Positions 40,102 to 48,224 of a stretch of 64,000 nucleotides of DNA are shown here, piece after piece. The stretch comes from Candidatus Competibacteraceae bacterium (lineage in GTDB: Bacteria > Pseudomonadota > Gammaproteobacteria > Competibacterales > Competibacteraceae). Location: positions 174,153-238,152 of the forward strand of contig RXIV01000007.1 in the NCBI GenBank assembly GCA_003989085.1, given 5' to 3'. The notes beneath the pieces were generated by a model, which was not told the origin of the DNA, searched no databases, and was given only the letters and a program-made list of their open reading frames with translations. The position numbers were made by a program, and so were the translations under genes. Positions within the stretch are counted from its first letter, which is position 1; each line of letters begins with the position of its first letter.

Positions 40102-41412
40102 ATGCGCAAACTGACGACTATCGTGGTAGCCATTCTCGTGGTGCTGGCCTTGGCCGCCGGCGGGATCGGTGGCTACCTGTGGTACAACACCAAACAGCAG
40201 GTTGATCAGTTAATCGCAATGGTCAGGCCATTTGCCGCCATCACCTATGGAAGCATCACCCTCTGGCCGATCGGCTCCGTCGGCGTCAGCCAGGTGCGCC
40301 TCATGCCCGCCTTGGTCAATGATTCGATGACTATTGGTGCAATTCGGCTCAAAGCGCCAAGTATCCTGGCGCTGCTGAATATCCGCCAGCAATTGAGTCA
40401 AGGGCAAATTCCTGAAGCACTGTCGCTGTCGGTCCATGATCTTGAACTATCGCTGCACGGCGGCATTCTCAGCGCCAAACCGGCCGCATCGGGTGCAGGA
40501 ACCCCGTTCGATAATCTGGAGGCGCTGGGCTGCGGACCGATCCACCATCTCAGCGGCGCTGAGTGGCAGGAGATGGGCTACAACAATTTCATCAGCAACA
40601 TCGAGATCGGCTACCGTCTCGATTCCGCCCACAATCGGCTGAACCTGCAAGTTGATAGTAGCACCCGGGATTGGGCGACCCTGAATCTGGACATCGGTTT
40701 CGCTCAAAACGCGTCGAGCCGATCCGTGATCGAACTCGCCAGCGCCATGACCTCCAAACTGGCTGCACTTGATCTCGTCCTCCACGACGACGGTTTCAAC
40801 GCCCGCAAGAACAACTATTGCGCCGCCAAGGCCGGCAAGCCGATCCCGGACTACATCGCCGATCATGTGCGGCTGGTGGTGGAACAGCTCCGCGCCAACG
40901 GCATCGATCCGGGGCCAGGGTTGATTGAAGCCTACCAGCGTTATCTGACCGAGGGGGGTGAAATCACCATTACGGCTACCCCGCCCGCACCGATCGATCC
41001 GGTTGAAATCCCCTCTTACACAGCGGCGGACGCCATCAAGCTGCTGGGTCTCAAGGTAAAAGTGAATCAGACGGTGATCACCGATCCCAGCATGAGCTGG
41101 GATGCCGCTAAAGTGGCGCGAGCCTTGGCGGCAGGGCGATCGCAACCGGAAGGGCCACAGGAAATCGTCCCGCCACCGCCACCGCCCAAGCCAGCTATTA
41201 TTCAGCCGTCCTTCCACCCAACGCCGATCAGTGATCTGGATCAGTACGTTGGCAAAATCGTCAAACTGAAAATGGCGACCGGCGTCCGTTACCGAGGCCA
41301 GGTAGAAGCGGTCGTCGAAGGCAGCATCCGAATTAAAATCAGCCAATCAGGCGGCAATGCAACGCTGTTCCTGAAAACCGCCGATCTCGTTTCGGCGGAA
41401 GTGCTGTATTGA
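40102..41412 (+). CDS. Uncharacterised membrane-anchored protein with C-terminal barrel-like domain
   Basis: I do not recognise this 436-residue protein. Residues 1-30 form a signal anchor (short basic start, then VVAILVVLALAAGGIGGYLWY), so the rest is probably periplasmic. Residues about 30-320 are a single large region with alternating strands, loosely reminiscent of AsmA/DUF945-like periplasmic proteins. Then comes a proline-rich linker (VPPPPPPKPAI, about residue 355). The last 55 residues (YVGKIVKLKMATGVRYRGQV... IRIKISQSGG) look like a small Sm/SH3-type beta barrel. It has its own upstream region with a repeat cluster and is followed 150 bases later by the UPF0178 gene. No function is proposed. 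Confidence 0.7.
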   Translation: MRKLTTIVVAILVVLALAAGGIGGYLWYNTKQQVDQLIAMVRPFAAITYGSITLWPIGSVGVSQVRLMPALVNDSMTIGAIRLKAPSILALLNIRQQLSQGQIPEALSLSVHDLELSLHGGILSAKPAASGAGTPFDNLEALGCGPIHHLSGAEWQEMGYNNFISNIEIGYRLDSAHNRLNLQVDSSTRDWATLNLDIGFAQNASSRSVIELASAMTSKLAALDLVLHDDGFNARKNNYCAAKAGKPIPDYIADHVRLVVEQLRANGIDPGPGLIEAYQRYLTEGGEITITATPPAPIDPVEIPSYTAADAIKLLGLKVKVNQTVITDPSMSWDAAKVARALAAGRSQPEGPQEIVPPPPPPKPAIIQPSFHPTPISDLDQYVGKIVKLKMATGVRYRGQVEAVVEGSIRIKISQSGGNATLFLKTADLVSAEVLY

Positions 41413-41562
41413 GAAGCGGATAGCGGCTCTTCAGTCGATTTCAAGGCTGGCCTAAACGGGGCCAGCCTGGGCCACGCACACCACACTAGAATCGCGCCGG
41501 CAGTTTTCCCTTTTCCCTGTCGGTTAAGCGGATCGCTGTGAATTCAACAAAAGCGAGATGAA

Positions 41563-42012
41563 ATGAATATATGGGTAGACGCCGATGCATGCCCGGTGGC
41601 GATCAAGGCTATTTTGTTCAGGGCGGCGGATCGTCACGGGGTGCAGTTGACACTGGTCGCGAATCAGCCGCTGCACATCCCGCCATCGCGCCACATCAAG
41701 TTTCTGCAAGTCGCCTCGGGTTTTGATGTCGCTGACCATGAGATCGTCAAACGGCTTGACACGGGTGATCTGGTCATCACCAGCGATATTCCTCTAGCAG
41801 CAGAGGCGATTGAAAAAGGCGCTGATGCGCTCAACCCCCGTGGCGAACTGTACTCGCCCGACACAATCAGAGCGCGGCTAACGATGCGGGACTTCATGGA
41901 CACGCTACGCGCCAGCGGCATCAATACTGGCGGTCCGGCGGTGCTCAACCAGAATGATCGGAAAGCTTTTGCCGATCGCCTCAACCAGTTATTAACCCGG
42001 CCCCGTCCATGA
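41563..42012 (+). CDS. UPF0178 (DUF188, YaiI/YqxD) protein
   Basis: A 149-residue protein of the YaiI/YqxD family, which has a PIN-like fold and unknown substrate. The family motifs are clear: [13 protein letters not shown] at the N-terminus, [30 protein letters not shown] with conserved acidic residues, LNPRGELY, and the C-terminal [18 protein letters not shown]. The acidic residues suggest metal-dependent nuclease-like chemistry, but this is not proven. Its stop overlaps the murJ start (ATGA), so the two are translationally coupled. Confidence 0.9.
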   Translation: MNIWVDADACPVAIKAILFRAADRHGVQLTLVANQPLHIPPSRHIKFLQVASGFDVADHEIVKRLDTGDLVITSDIPLAAEAIEKGADALNPRGELYSPDTIRARLTMRDFMDTLRASGINTGGPAVLNQNDRKAFADRLNQLLTRPRP

Positions 42013-43544
42013 GCAAGGCTCTCCTTAAATCCACCGGCGTGGTCAGCGCCATGACCTCGTTGTCACGAGTCAGCGGCTTTGTCCGCGACATGATTTACGC
42101 TCAGATGTTTGGGGCGGGCGCGGGCACCGACGCCTTCTTTGTCGCCTTCCGCATTCCCAACTTCTTGCGCCGGCTGTTCGCCGAAGGCGCTTTCTCGCAA
42201 GCCTTTGTGCCGGTGTTCTCGGAATACCAGACTCAGCGCCCCCGCGAGGAACTCAAAGAACTGGTCGATCAGGTCGCCGGAACCCTGGGCGCGATCCTGC
42301 TGCTGATCACCGCGATCGGCGTGGTCGCTGCGCCGGTGCTGATCCTGCTGTTCGCCCCCGGATTCACTGCCAATGCCGGTAAGTATGAATTGACGGTGGC
42401 GATGCTGCGGATCACTTTCCCCTATCTACTGTTTATCTCGCTGACCGCGTTCGCCGGCGGGGTGCTGAACAGTTGCGGCAAGTTCGCCATTCCGGCGGTA
42501 ACCCCCGTGCTGTTGAATCTGACCATGATTGCCGCTGCGCTCTGGCTTTCGCCCCGGATGGAACGACCAGTGGTCGGGCTGGCGTGGGGCGTGTTCATCG
42601 CCGGCATCATCCAGTTGGGGTTCCAGATTCCCTTTCTACGCCAAGTGAAACTATTGCCGCGCCCACGCTGGGGCTGGGCGGCCCGTGGCGTACAACAGGT
42701 GTTGAAACTGATGCTGCCGGCGCTGTTCGGCTCGTCGGTGGCGCAGGTCAATCTGCTGATCGATACCTTGCTGGCCTCGTTCCTGGTCTCAGGCAGCGTC
42801 AGTTGGTTGTATTACTCTGACCGACTGGTGGAGTTCCCCCTAGGCATCTTTGGGGTGGCGCTGGGGACGGTGATTCTGCCCAAGCTGTCTCGCCATCACG
42901 CCGGCGACGAAACCGATGACTTTTCCCATACTCTCGACTGGGCGCTGCGTTGGGCGCTGTTGATCGGGATTCCGGCCACGGTGTCACTCATCATTTTATC
43001 CGGGCCGATTTTGTCAGCGCTGTTTCAGTACGGCGAATTCGACGCCCATGATGTGCAAATGTCCGCCCGCAGCCTGATGGCCTTTGCGCTGGGACTGGTT
43101 GCCTTCATGCTGATCAAGGTGCTCGCCCCTGGTTTCTATGCCCGTCAGGATACCCGCACACCGGTTAAATACGGCCTGATCGCTATGGGGGCGAATACCG
43201 CCATGACCCTGGTGTTGATCTGGCCGCTGGCTCATGCCGGACTGGCGTTGTCTACCGCGCTGGCCGCCTTCCTTAATGCCGGGTTGCTGGGGATTAACCT
43301 GTGGCGGGGCGGCATTTATCAGCCACGTCCGGGCTGGGTGAAGTTTCTGCTGCAACTGGCGATCGCTAATCTGGCAATGGGTCTGACGTTGGGATTGGGC
43401 GCAGGCGATCTGCAAAGCTGGGTTGACGCTCGAGCCGGTGAACGATTGTGGCGGTTGGGCGGGTTAATCGCCGCCGCTGGCGGGAGTTACCTGCTGGCGA
43501 TCATCGTAGCGGGAATCCGGCCCCGGCATTTGCTGCACGGGTAG
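42009..43544 (+). CDS. murJ: Lipid II flippase MurJ
   Basis: MurJ moves the peptidoglycan precursor lipid II across the inner membrane. The 511-residue protein has 13-14 hydrophobic helices and the MVF-family opening [20 protein letters not shown], with [24 protein letters not shown] in helix 2. The conserved arginines of the central cavity are in these segments. Length matches E. coli MurJ (511). It overlaps the UPF0178 gene by four bases and ends before a GC-rich palindrome. Confidence 0.96.
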   Translation: MSKALLKSTGVVSAMTSLSRVSGFVRDMIYAQMFGAGAGTDAFFVAFRIPNFLRRLFAEGAFSQAFVPVFSEYQTQRPREELKELVDQVAGTLGAILLLITAIGVVAAPVLILLFAPGFTANAGKYELTVAMLRITFPYLLFISLTAFAGGVLNSCGKFAIPAVTPVLLNLTMIAAALWLSPRMERPVVGLAWGVFIAGIIQLGFQIPFLRQVKLLPRPRWGWAARGVQQVLKLMLPALFGSSVAQVNLLIDTLLASFLVSGSVSWLYYSDRLVEFPLGIFGVALGTVILPKLSRHHAGDETDDFSHTLDWALRWALLIGIPATVSLIILSGPILSALFQYGEFDAHDVQMSARSLMAFALGLVAFMLIKVLAPGFYARQDTRTPVKYGLIAMGANTAMTLVLIWPLAHAGLALSTALAAFLNAGLLGINLWRGGIYQPRPGWVKFLLQLAIANLAMGLTLGLGAGDLQSWVDARAGERLWRLGGLIAAAGGSYLLAIIVAGIRPRHLLHG

Positions 43545-43567
43545 CCGGACCGGCAGGGCTTTCACTC

Positions 43568-43592
43568 ACTCTCCCCGCTGGCCGGGGAGAGT
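43568..43592. terminator. GC-rich palindrome between murJ and the parvulin gene
   Basis: ACTCTCCCCG (43568-43577), loop CTGGC, CGGGGAGAGT (43583-43592): a perfect 10-bp stem between converging genes. It has no T tract. It resembles the aceF-lpdA palindrome and may be a member of the same intergenic repeat type acting as a two-way stop. Confidence 0.6.
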
Positions 43593-43605
43593 AGGCGAAT
43601 GAAGG

Positions 43606-44568
43606 CTACTTCTTCTCTTCGGGTTTGCTGTCCTTGGCGGCGGCTGGAGCCGGTTTGGCTTCAACAATCTGGATTTCCTTGACTTCGATCTTGGCGCCGG
43701 ACTTCAGCTTCTCCAGATAATCATTCACGACCTTGCTTTGCAGCATCTGGGTGATCTGCGGCTTCAACTCCTCCAGCGACGGCGGAGTGGCATCGCGGGT
43801 GTCCTCCAACAGGATGACATGCCAGCCAAACTGAGTCTGCACCGGCTGTTCAGTGTATTTACCCTTTTCCAGCTTGGCGGTCGCCTGCGCGAACGGCGGC
43901 ACCATCATGCTCGGTGCGAACCAGCCCAGATCGCCGCCATTGGCTGCGGAGCTGTCACTGGACTTGGTCTTGGCCAGTTCGGAGAACTTGGCGCCCTTAT
44001 TGAGTTCCTCGATGATCTCCTTGGCCTTAGCCTCGGAATCCACCAGGATATGGCTGGCCTTGTATTCCTTGCCTTTCATCGCCGCGACGGCGGTGTCGTA
44101 CTCCTTCTTGATGGCTTCTTCGCTGGGCACGTTCTCGCTGAGCATCTTGCGAACGACGCTGCCGGCCAGCAAATTGTCCTGCATCATTTCCAATTGCAGC
44201 TTGATCTGCGGATCATCGGCCAGCTTCTGCTTGGCGGCCTCCTGAAGCAGCAGCGTTTCCATGATCAGTTGATCGACTAACGCCTTACTGGATTCCGGCG
44301 AATCTACTTTGGTCCGGCCCCGCAATTGTTGGGCGTACTGATCGAACATCGCCTTGGGAATGGGCTTGCCATTGACCACTGCGACCGGGTCTGGAACAGT
44401 AAACGCCACCGGTTGGGCCGCCACCGGCTTAGCCGGAACAGCAACTGGGGCAGCCGCCGTCGGGGCGGCTTCGGGTTTCTTGTCCTCGGCGGCCAGCGCC
44501 GCGCCTGACAGCAGCAGGGCTGAGGACAGAGCCAGCAGGGGAAGGGTCAAACGCTCGGATTTTTTCAT
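43606..44568 (-). CDS. Periplasmic peptidyl-prolyl isomerase, parvulin (PpiC/SurA) type
   Basis: A folding catalyst for exported proteins. The 320-residue product has a signal peptide (LPLLALSSALLLSGAALA, cleavage near residue 27), then an Ala/Pro/Lys-rich spacer and a SurA_N-like helical region (ALVDQLIMETLLLQEAAKQ). The parvulin domain runs from about residue 165 to 265 with KASHILVDSEAKAKE, SSDSSAANGGDLGWF and TQFGWHVILLED. The C-terminus is again Lys/Ala/Glu-rich. It is last in the minus-strand group yciB-yciI-bolA-ppi. Confidence 0.92.
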   Translation of the reverse strand: MKKSERLTLPLLALSSALLLSGAALAAEDKKPEAAPTAAAPVAVPAKPVAAQPVAFTVPDPVAVVNGKPIPKAMFDQYAQQLRGRTKVDSPESSKALVDQLIMETLLLQEAAKQKLADDPQIKLQLEMMQDNLLAGSVVRKMLSENVPSEEAIKKEYDTAVAAMKGKEYKASHILVDSEAKAKEIIEELNKGAKFSELAKTKSSDSSAANGGDLGWFAPSMMVPPFAQATAKLEKGKYTEQPVQTQFGWHVILLEDTRDATPPSLEELKPQITQMLQSKVVNDYLEKLKSGAKIEVKEIQIVEAKPAPAAAKDSKPEEKK

Positions 44569-44598
44569 GCTCGTTAGTTTCCAGGGGGTTGAAAAGAA

Positions 44599-44865
44599 TC
44601 AGGTTTCATCTGGAGCCCGCGCCCGGATGCTCAGGGCGTGAATCTCTTGACGCATCAGATCCGCCAACGCTGCGTTGACCAAGCGATGGCGTTGAATTAG
44701 GGTTTTACCAGTAAAAGCCGATGAAACCAGGTGAACGGTGAAATGACCGCCCTCCCGCGCGCCAGCATGTCCAGCGTGGGCGCTGCTCTCATCAATGATG
44801 TCCAGTGACTCCAGCGTCAGCGCGGCTCGCAGCCGTTCTTCAATCAGGGCAACTCGGTAGGTCAT
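44599..44865 (-). CDS. BolA family protein
   Basis: A small (88-residue) BolA-type protein; family members pair with monothiol glutaredoxins and affect iron-sulfur or morphology control. The motifs [27 protein letters not shown] and [13 protein letters not shown] are diagnostic, including the conserved His used for cluster binding. Its start overlaps the yciI stop by four bases and it lies 30 bases before the parvulin gene. Whether it equals BolA proper or the IbaG type cannot be told; the HxGH loop fits BolA. Confidence 0.92.
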   Translation of the reverse strand: MTYRVALIEERLRAALTLESLDIIDESSAHAGHAGAREGGHFTVHLVSSAFTGKTLIQRHRLVNAALADLMRQEIHALSIRARAPDET

Positions 44866-45164
44866 GCCGGCAACACCTTACGAAATGGATAGACCTCGAC
44901 CGCCAAATACACGCCGGCGGCGACATAAGGATCAGCATCAGCCCAGGCGCGAGCATCTTCCAGCGCCGCGAATTCGGCGACCACCAGACTGCCTTGAAAG
45001 CCAGCGGGGCCAGGATCAGGGCTGTCAATCACCGGTAATGGTCCGGCCAGAATCAATCGGCCCTCCGCCAGCAAGGCGTTCAGGCGCTCCAGATGCGCAG
45101 GACGGACGGCCAAGCGCCGGTCCAGACTGTTGGGCGTATCACGACCCAGAATGGCATACAACAT
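44862..45164 (-). CDS. yciI: YciI family protein
   Basis: A 100-residue ferredoxin-like YciI protein of unknown function. It has the family pattern [24 protein letters not shown], the conserved Asp in [18 protein letters not shown] and the DPYVAAGVY motif. The usual active-site-like His is in RPAHLERL. It is three bases from yciB and overlaps bolA by four bases, so all are one transcript. The yciI-yciB pairing is also seen in other gammaproteobacteria. Confidence 0.93.
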   Translation of the reverse strand: MLYAILGRDTPNSLDRRLAVRPAHLERLNALLAEGRLILAGPLPVIDSPDPGPAGFQGSLVVAEFAALEDARAWADADPYVAAGVYLAVEVYPFRKVLPA

Positions 45165-45167
45165 CGT

Positions 45168-45722
45168 TCAGGATTCCTTCGTCGGATCGGCATCGCCGGC
45201 TTTGAGATGACGGCTCATGTAAGCGGCTTGCGCCAACACGAACAGCAGAGTCAGGCCCAACAGGCCAAACAGCTTGAAATTGACCCAAGTGTTTTCATCG
45301 AAGCTAAAGGCGACATACAGGTTAAGGCCGCCGAGCAACCCGAAAAACAGCGCCCAAGCGAATGTCAGCTTGACCCAGACCGATGGGGGAAGTTCCAGTT
45401 GCCCGCCCATCATCCGCTCCAGCAGGGTTTTTCGACCAATCATCAGGCTGCCAAAAAATGCCGCCGCAAACAGCCAGTTGACGATGGTCGGCTTCCATTT
45501 AACGAAGATTGGATCGTGCAGAATCAGGGTTGCCCCACCCAACACCAGTACTAATCCGGCGGTAATCAGGGGCATTTTTTCCACCCGCCGCTGCCGCAGC
45601 CACAACCAGCCGACTTGAGCTAGGGTGGCGATGATCAGGACGCCGGTCGCAACGTAGATGTCCGCCAGTTTATAGGCGGCAAAAAACAGTACGATGGGCA
45701 AGAAGTCGAATAGCAGTTTCAT
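45168..45722 (-). CDS. yciB: Inner membrane septation-related protein YciB (IspZ)
   Basis: YciB is an inner-membrane protein linked to cell-envelope synthesis and septation. The 184-residue product has five hydrophobic helices. It starts KLLFDFLPIVLFFAAYKLADIYVATG and contains FVKWKPTIVNWLFAAAF and the ERMMGGQLELP loop, all family hallmarks. The open frame continues upstream to 45833, but ATG 45722 gives the family-typical start. It leads the minus-strand group and is divergent from the yciO-like gene. Confidence 0.94.
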   Translation of the reverse strand: MKLLFDFLPIVLFFAAYKLADIYVATGVLIIATLAQVGWLWLRQRRVEKMPLITAGLVLVLGGATLILHDPIFVKWKPTIVNWLFAAAFFGSLMIGRKTLLERMMGGQLELPPSVWVKLTFAWALFFGLLGGLNLYVAFSFDENTWVNFKLFGLLGLTLLFVLAQAAYMSRHLKAGDADPTKES

Positions 45723-45878
45723 GCCGGCGAACCAAGCTCCGTTGCGGGTGGACGGGTAGAAAGTCGGGCAAAAGAAAGGCGGCCTGGTGGTCGCCGTCTT
45801 GACCGGAGTGCGCCAGACTGGCAAGTTGCCCATCCGGCGCGATCCGCGCTTTTCTAAAGTTAGAGAATAGTACAGGCG

Positions 45879-46499
45879 ATGAGCCGTTTATTACAAATTC
45901 ATCCCGCCAACCCGCAACCCCGACTGATTAGCCAAGCAGTAGCAGGGCTGCGTGAAGGTTATGTGATTGTCTACCCGACCGATTCCAGTTATGCCCTGGG
46001 TTGCCCGTTGGGCGACAAGGCGGCGGCAGAGCGGATCCGCCAGATCCGCCAGACCGACCGTCAGCATAATTTCACCCTGGTTTGCCGCGACCTGTCGGAA
46101 ATTGCGACTTACGCCAAGGTGGACAACCAACGCTATCGATTACTCAAGACCGCGACACCGGGGCCGTTCACCTTTATCTTGCAAGCGACTCACGAAGTGC
46201 CGCGTCGCCTACAGCATCCGCGCCGCAAGACCATCGGCATCCGGGTGCCAGACAATGCCATCGTCAGCGCCTTACTGGCGGCGCTGGGCGAACCGATCAT
46301 GAGTTGCACCCTGATGCTGCCCGGCGACGACTGGCCGCTGTCCGATCCAGACGAGATCGAGGAGCGTCTGGGTCACGCGGTCGATCTGATCATCGACGGC
46401 GGTCCCGGCCAGCATGAGCCAACCACCGTGCTGGATCTCACCGGCGACGCGCCACGCCTGCTCCGGCAGGGTTTGGGCGACGCCGGTCCATTTCTCTAG
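45879..46499 (+). CDS. yciO: YciO/YrdC/Sua5 family protein
   Basis: A 206-residue member of the Sua5/YrdC superfamily, YciO branch. The fold motifs are clear: VIVYPTDSSYALGCPLGD, KTATPGPFTFILQAT and RRKTIGIRVPDN, with an LLRQGLGD end. YrdC/Sua5 make threonylcarbamoyl-AMP for tRNA modification; YciO has weaker or different activity, so that reaction should not be assumed. Its divergent partner is yciB, and an M50 protease gene follows 33 bases later. Confidence 0.88.
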   Translation: MSRLLQIHPANPQPRLISQAVAGLREGYVIVYPTDSSYALGCPLGDKAAAERIRQIRQTDRQHNFTLVCRDLSEIATYAKVDNQRYRLLKTATPGPFTFILQATHEVPRRLQHPRRKTIGIRVPDNAIVSALLAALGEPIMSCTLMLPGDDWPLSDPDEIEERLGHAVDLIIDGGPGQHEPTTVLDLTGDAPRLLRQGLGDAGPFL

Positions 46500-46532
46500 T
46501 CCCTGCTTGAACAGGCTGCGTATAATTTCCCG

Positions 46533-47180
46533 ATGCCCGATTTCAACGTGATTCAACAACTCATTATCCTGGCGCCGCCGCTGCTGCTGGCGATTACCCT
46601 GCACGAAGTCGCTCATGGCTGGGCAGCGCTGCGCTGCGGAGACGCCACTGCCAAGGCCCAAGGCCGGCTCAGCCTCAACCCGCTGCGACATATCGATCCG
46701 ATTGGCACGGTGCTGGTGCCGGCGCTGATGGCGCTCCTTGGCGGCTTCATCTTCGGCTGGGCTAAACCAGTACCGGTCAACTATGGCCGACTGCGCCAGC
46801 CCAAACGGGATATGGCGCTGGTGGCGCTGGCCGGGCCGATGTCGAACCTGCTGATGGCGCTGGGCTGGGCGCTGGTCGCGCTGGTCGGACAAACACTGCA
46901 TGGCGGGTTGCCGTGGCTGGGCAAACCACTGTTGCTGATGGGTATTGCCGGCATCAGCGTCAATGTCATGCTTGGTGTCCTTAATCTGGTGCCGATTCCG
47001 CCGCTGGACGGTTCGCGGGTGCTGGCGGGGATGCTGCCGAATCGCGCCGGTCAGGTCATGGCCCAGATCGAACCGTATGGTCTGATCATCCTAGTGGCGT
47101 TGTTGATGAGCGGCGTGTTGAACCTAATGCCCCTGGTCAATGCTATCCAGCAATTCATTATCACCCTGGTTTTTTTCTGA
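46533..47180 (+). CDS. Site-2 protease family membrane metallopeptidase (M50)
   Basis: A 215-residue polytopic membrane protein of the short M50 type. The zinc-binding HEVAHGWAA motif lies in helix 1-2 (residue about 24) and the third ligand in NLVPIPPLDGSRVLAG near residue 150. RLSLNPLRHIDPIGTVLVPAL is the family's conserved loop. No PDZ domain is present, so it is not RseP. The group is common beside yciO/trpS in gammaproteobacteria, but the substrate is unknown. It ends 28 bases before trpS. Confidence 0.9.
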   Translation: MPDFNVIQQLIILAPPLLLAITLHEVAHGWAALRCGDATAKAQGRLSLNPLRHIDPIGTVLVPALMALLGGFIFGWAKPVPVNYGRLRQPKRDMALVALAGPMSNLLMALGWALVALVGQTLHGGLPWLGKPLLLMGIAGISVNVMLGVLNLVPIPPLDGSRVLAGMLPNRAGQVMAQIEPYGLIILVALLMSGVLNLMPLVNAIQQFIITLVFF

Positions 47181-47208
47181 TTTCGCCTGCGAGCCTGTTA
47201 CTGTCCTC

Positions 47209-48216
47209 ATGGAAATTACCCTCACTGGCATTACCACCACTGGCGCTCCACATCTGGGCAATTATGTCGGCGCAATTCAACCCGCTATCGCCGCCAGTCG
47301 CCGAACTGATGTTCAATCTTTCTATTTTCTGGCCGACTACCACGCATTGATCAAATGTCAGGATCCGGCGTTAGTTCACCGCTCCAGGTTGGAAGTTGCG
47401 GCCACTTGGCTGGCCTTTGGACTGGATGTTGATAACGTCATTTTTTATGCCCAGACTGACATTCCTGAAATCCTGGAACTGACCTGGATCATCACCTGCG
47501 TGACCGCTAAAGGGCTGATGAATCGCGCCCATGCTTATAAGGCAGCAGTCGCGGAGAATATGGCTGACCCCAATAATGACCCGGATAAAGCGGTAACGAT
47601 GGGTCTATTCTCCTATCCGATCCTGATGGCGGCGGATATTCTGATGTTCAAGGCCCATAAAATTCCGGTGGGCAAGGATCAGATTCAACATCTGGAAATG
47701 GCCCGTGATATCGCTGCCCGTTTCAATTACCTATACGGCGAACATTTTGTCTTGCCGGAAGCGGTAGTCGATGAAAAAAACGCGGTGCTGGTGGGACTCG
47801 ATGGGCGCAAGATGAGTAAGAGTTATGGCAACACCATTCCGCTATTCGAGCCAGAGAAGAGCCTGCGAAAACTGATCATGCGGATCAAGACCAATTCACT
47901 GCCACCGGAAGCGCCAAAGGACCCTGAAACCTGTACTTTGTTCCAGATTTACCACGCTTTCGCCCCAATAGAGGAAAGTGCGGCGCTTCGGGAACGCTAC
48001 GCGCAAGGCATTGGCTGGGGGGAAATGAAACAAATCCTGTTTGAGCGTCTGAACGCTGAATTAAGCGAACCGCGCCAGCGCTATTACGAGCTGCTGGAAC
48101 AACCAGGTTATATCGAACAGGTGTTAAAAAAGGGCGCGGCGCGGGCCAGAGAACACAGCATTCCTTTCTTGCAGGAATTGCGGCGGGCGGTCGGCATTCG
48201 ACCACTAGGCGCATAA
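47209..48216 (+). CDS. trpS: Tryptophan-tRNA ligase
   Basis: Class I aminoacyl-tRNA synthetase charging tRNA-Trp. The HIGH-type motif is TTGAPHLGNYVGA near residue 10 and the KMSKS motif is GRKMSKSYGN near residue 200; GKDQIQHLEMARDIA is the conserved dimer/Trp-site segment. ATG 47209 gives 335 residues (E. coli 334). The frame is open upstream, but that part overlaps the M50 gene and is unconserved. It converges with mfd, with only 8 bases between stops. Confidence 0.96.
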   Translation: MEITLTGITTTGAPHLGNYVGAIQPAIAASRRTDVQSFYFLADYHALIKCQDPALVHRSRLEVAATWLAFGLDVDNVIFYAQTDIPEILELTWIITCVTAKGLMNRAHAYKAAVAENMADPNNDPDKAVTMGLFSYPILMAADILMFKAHKIPVGKDQIQHLEMARDIAARFNYLYGEHFVLPEAVVDEKNAVLVGLDGRKMSKSYGNTIPLFEPEKSLRKLIMRIKTNSLPPEAPKDPETCTLFQIYHAFAPIEESAALRERYAQGIGWGEMKQILFERLNAELSEPRQRYYELLEQPGYIEQVLKKGAARAREHSIPFLQELRRAVGIRPLGA

Positions 48217-48224
48217 CGACAAGC

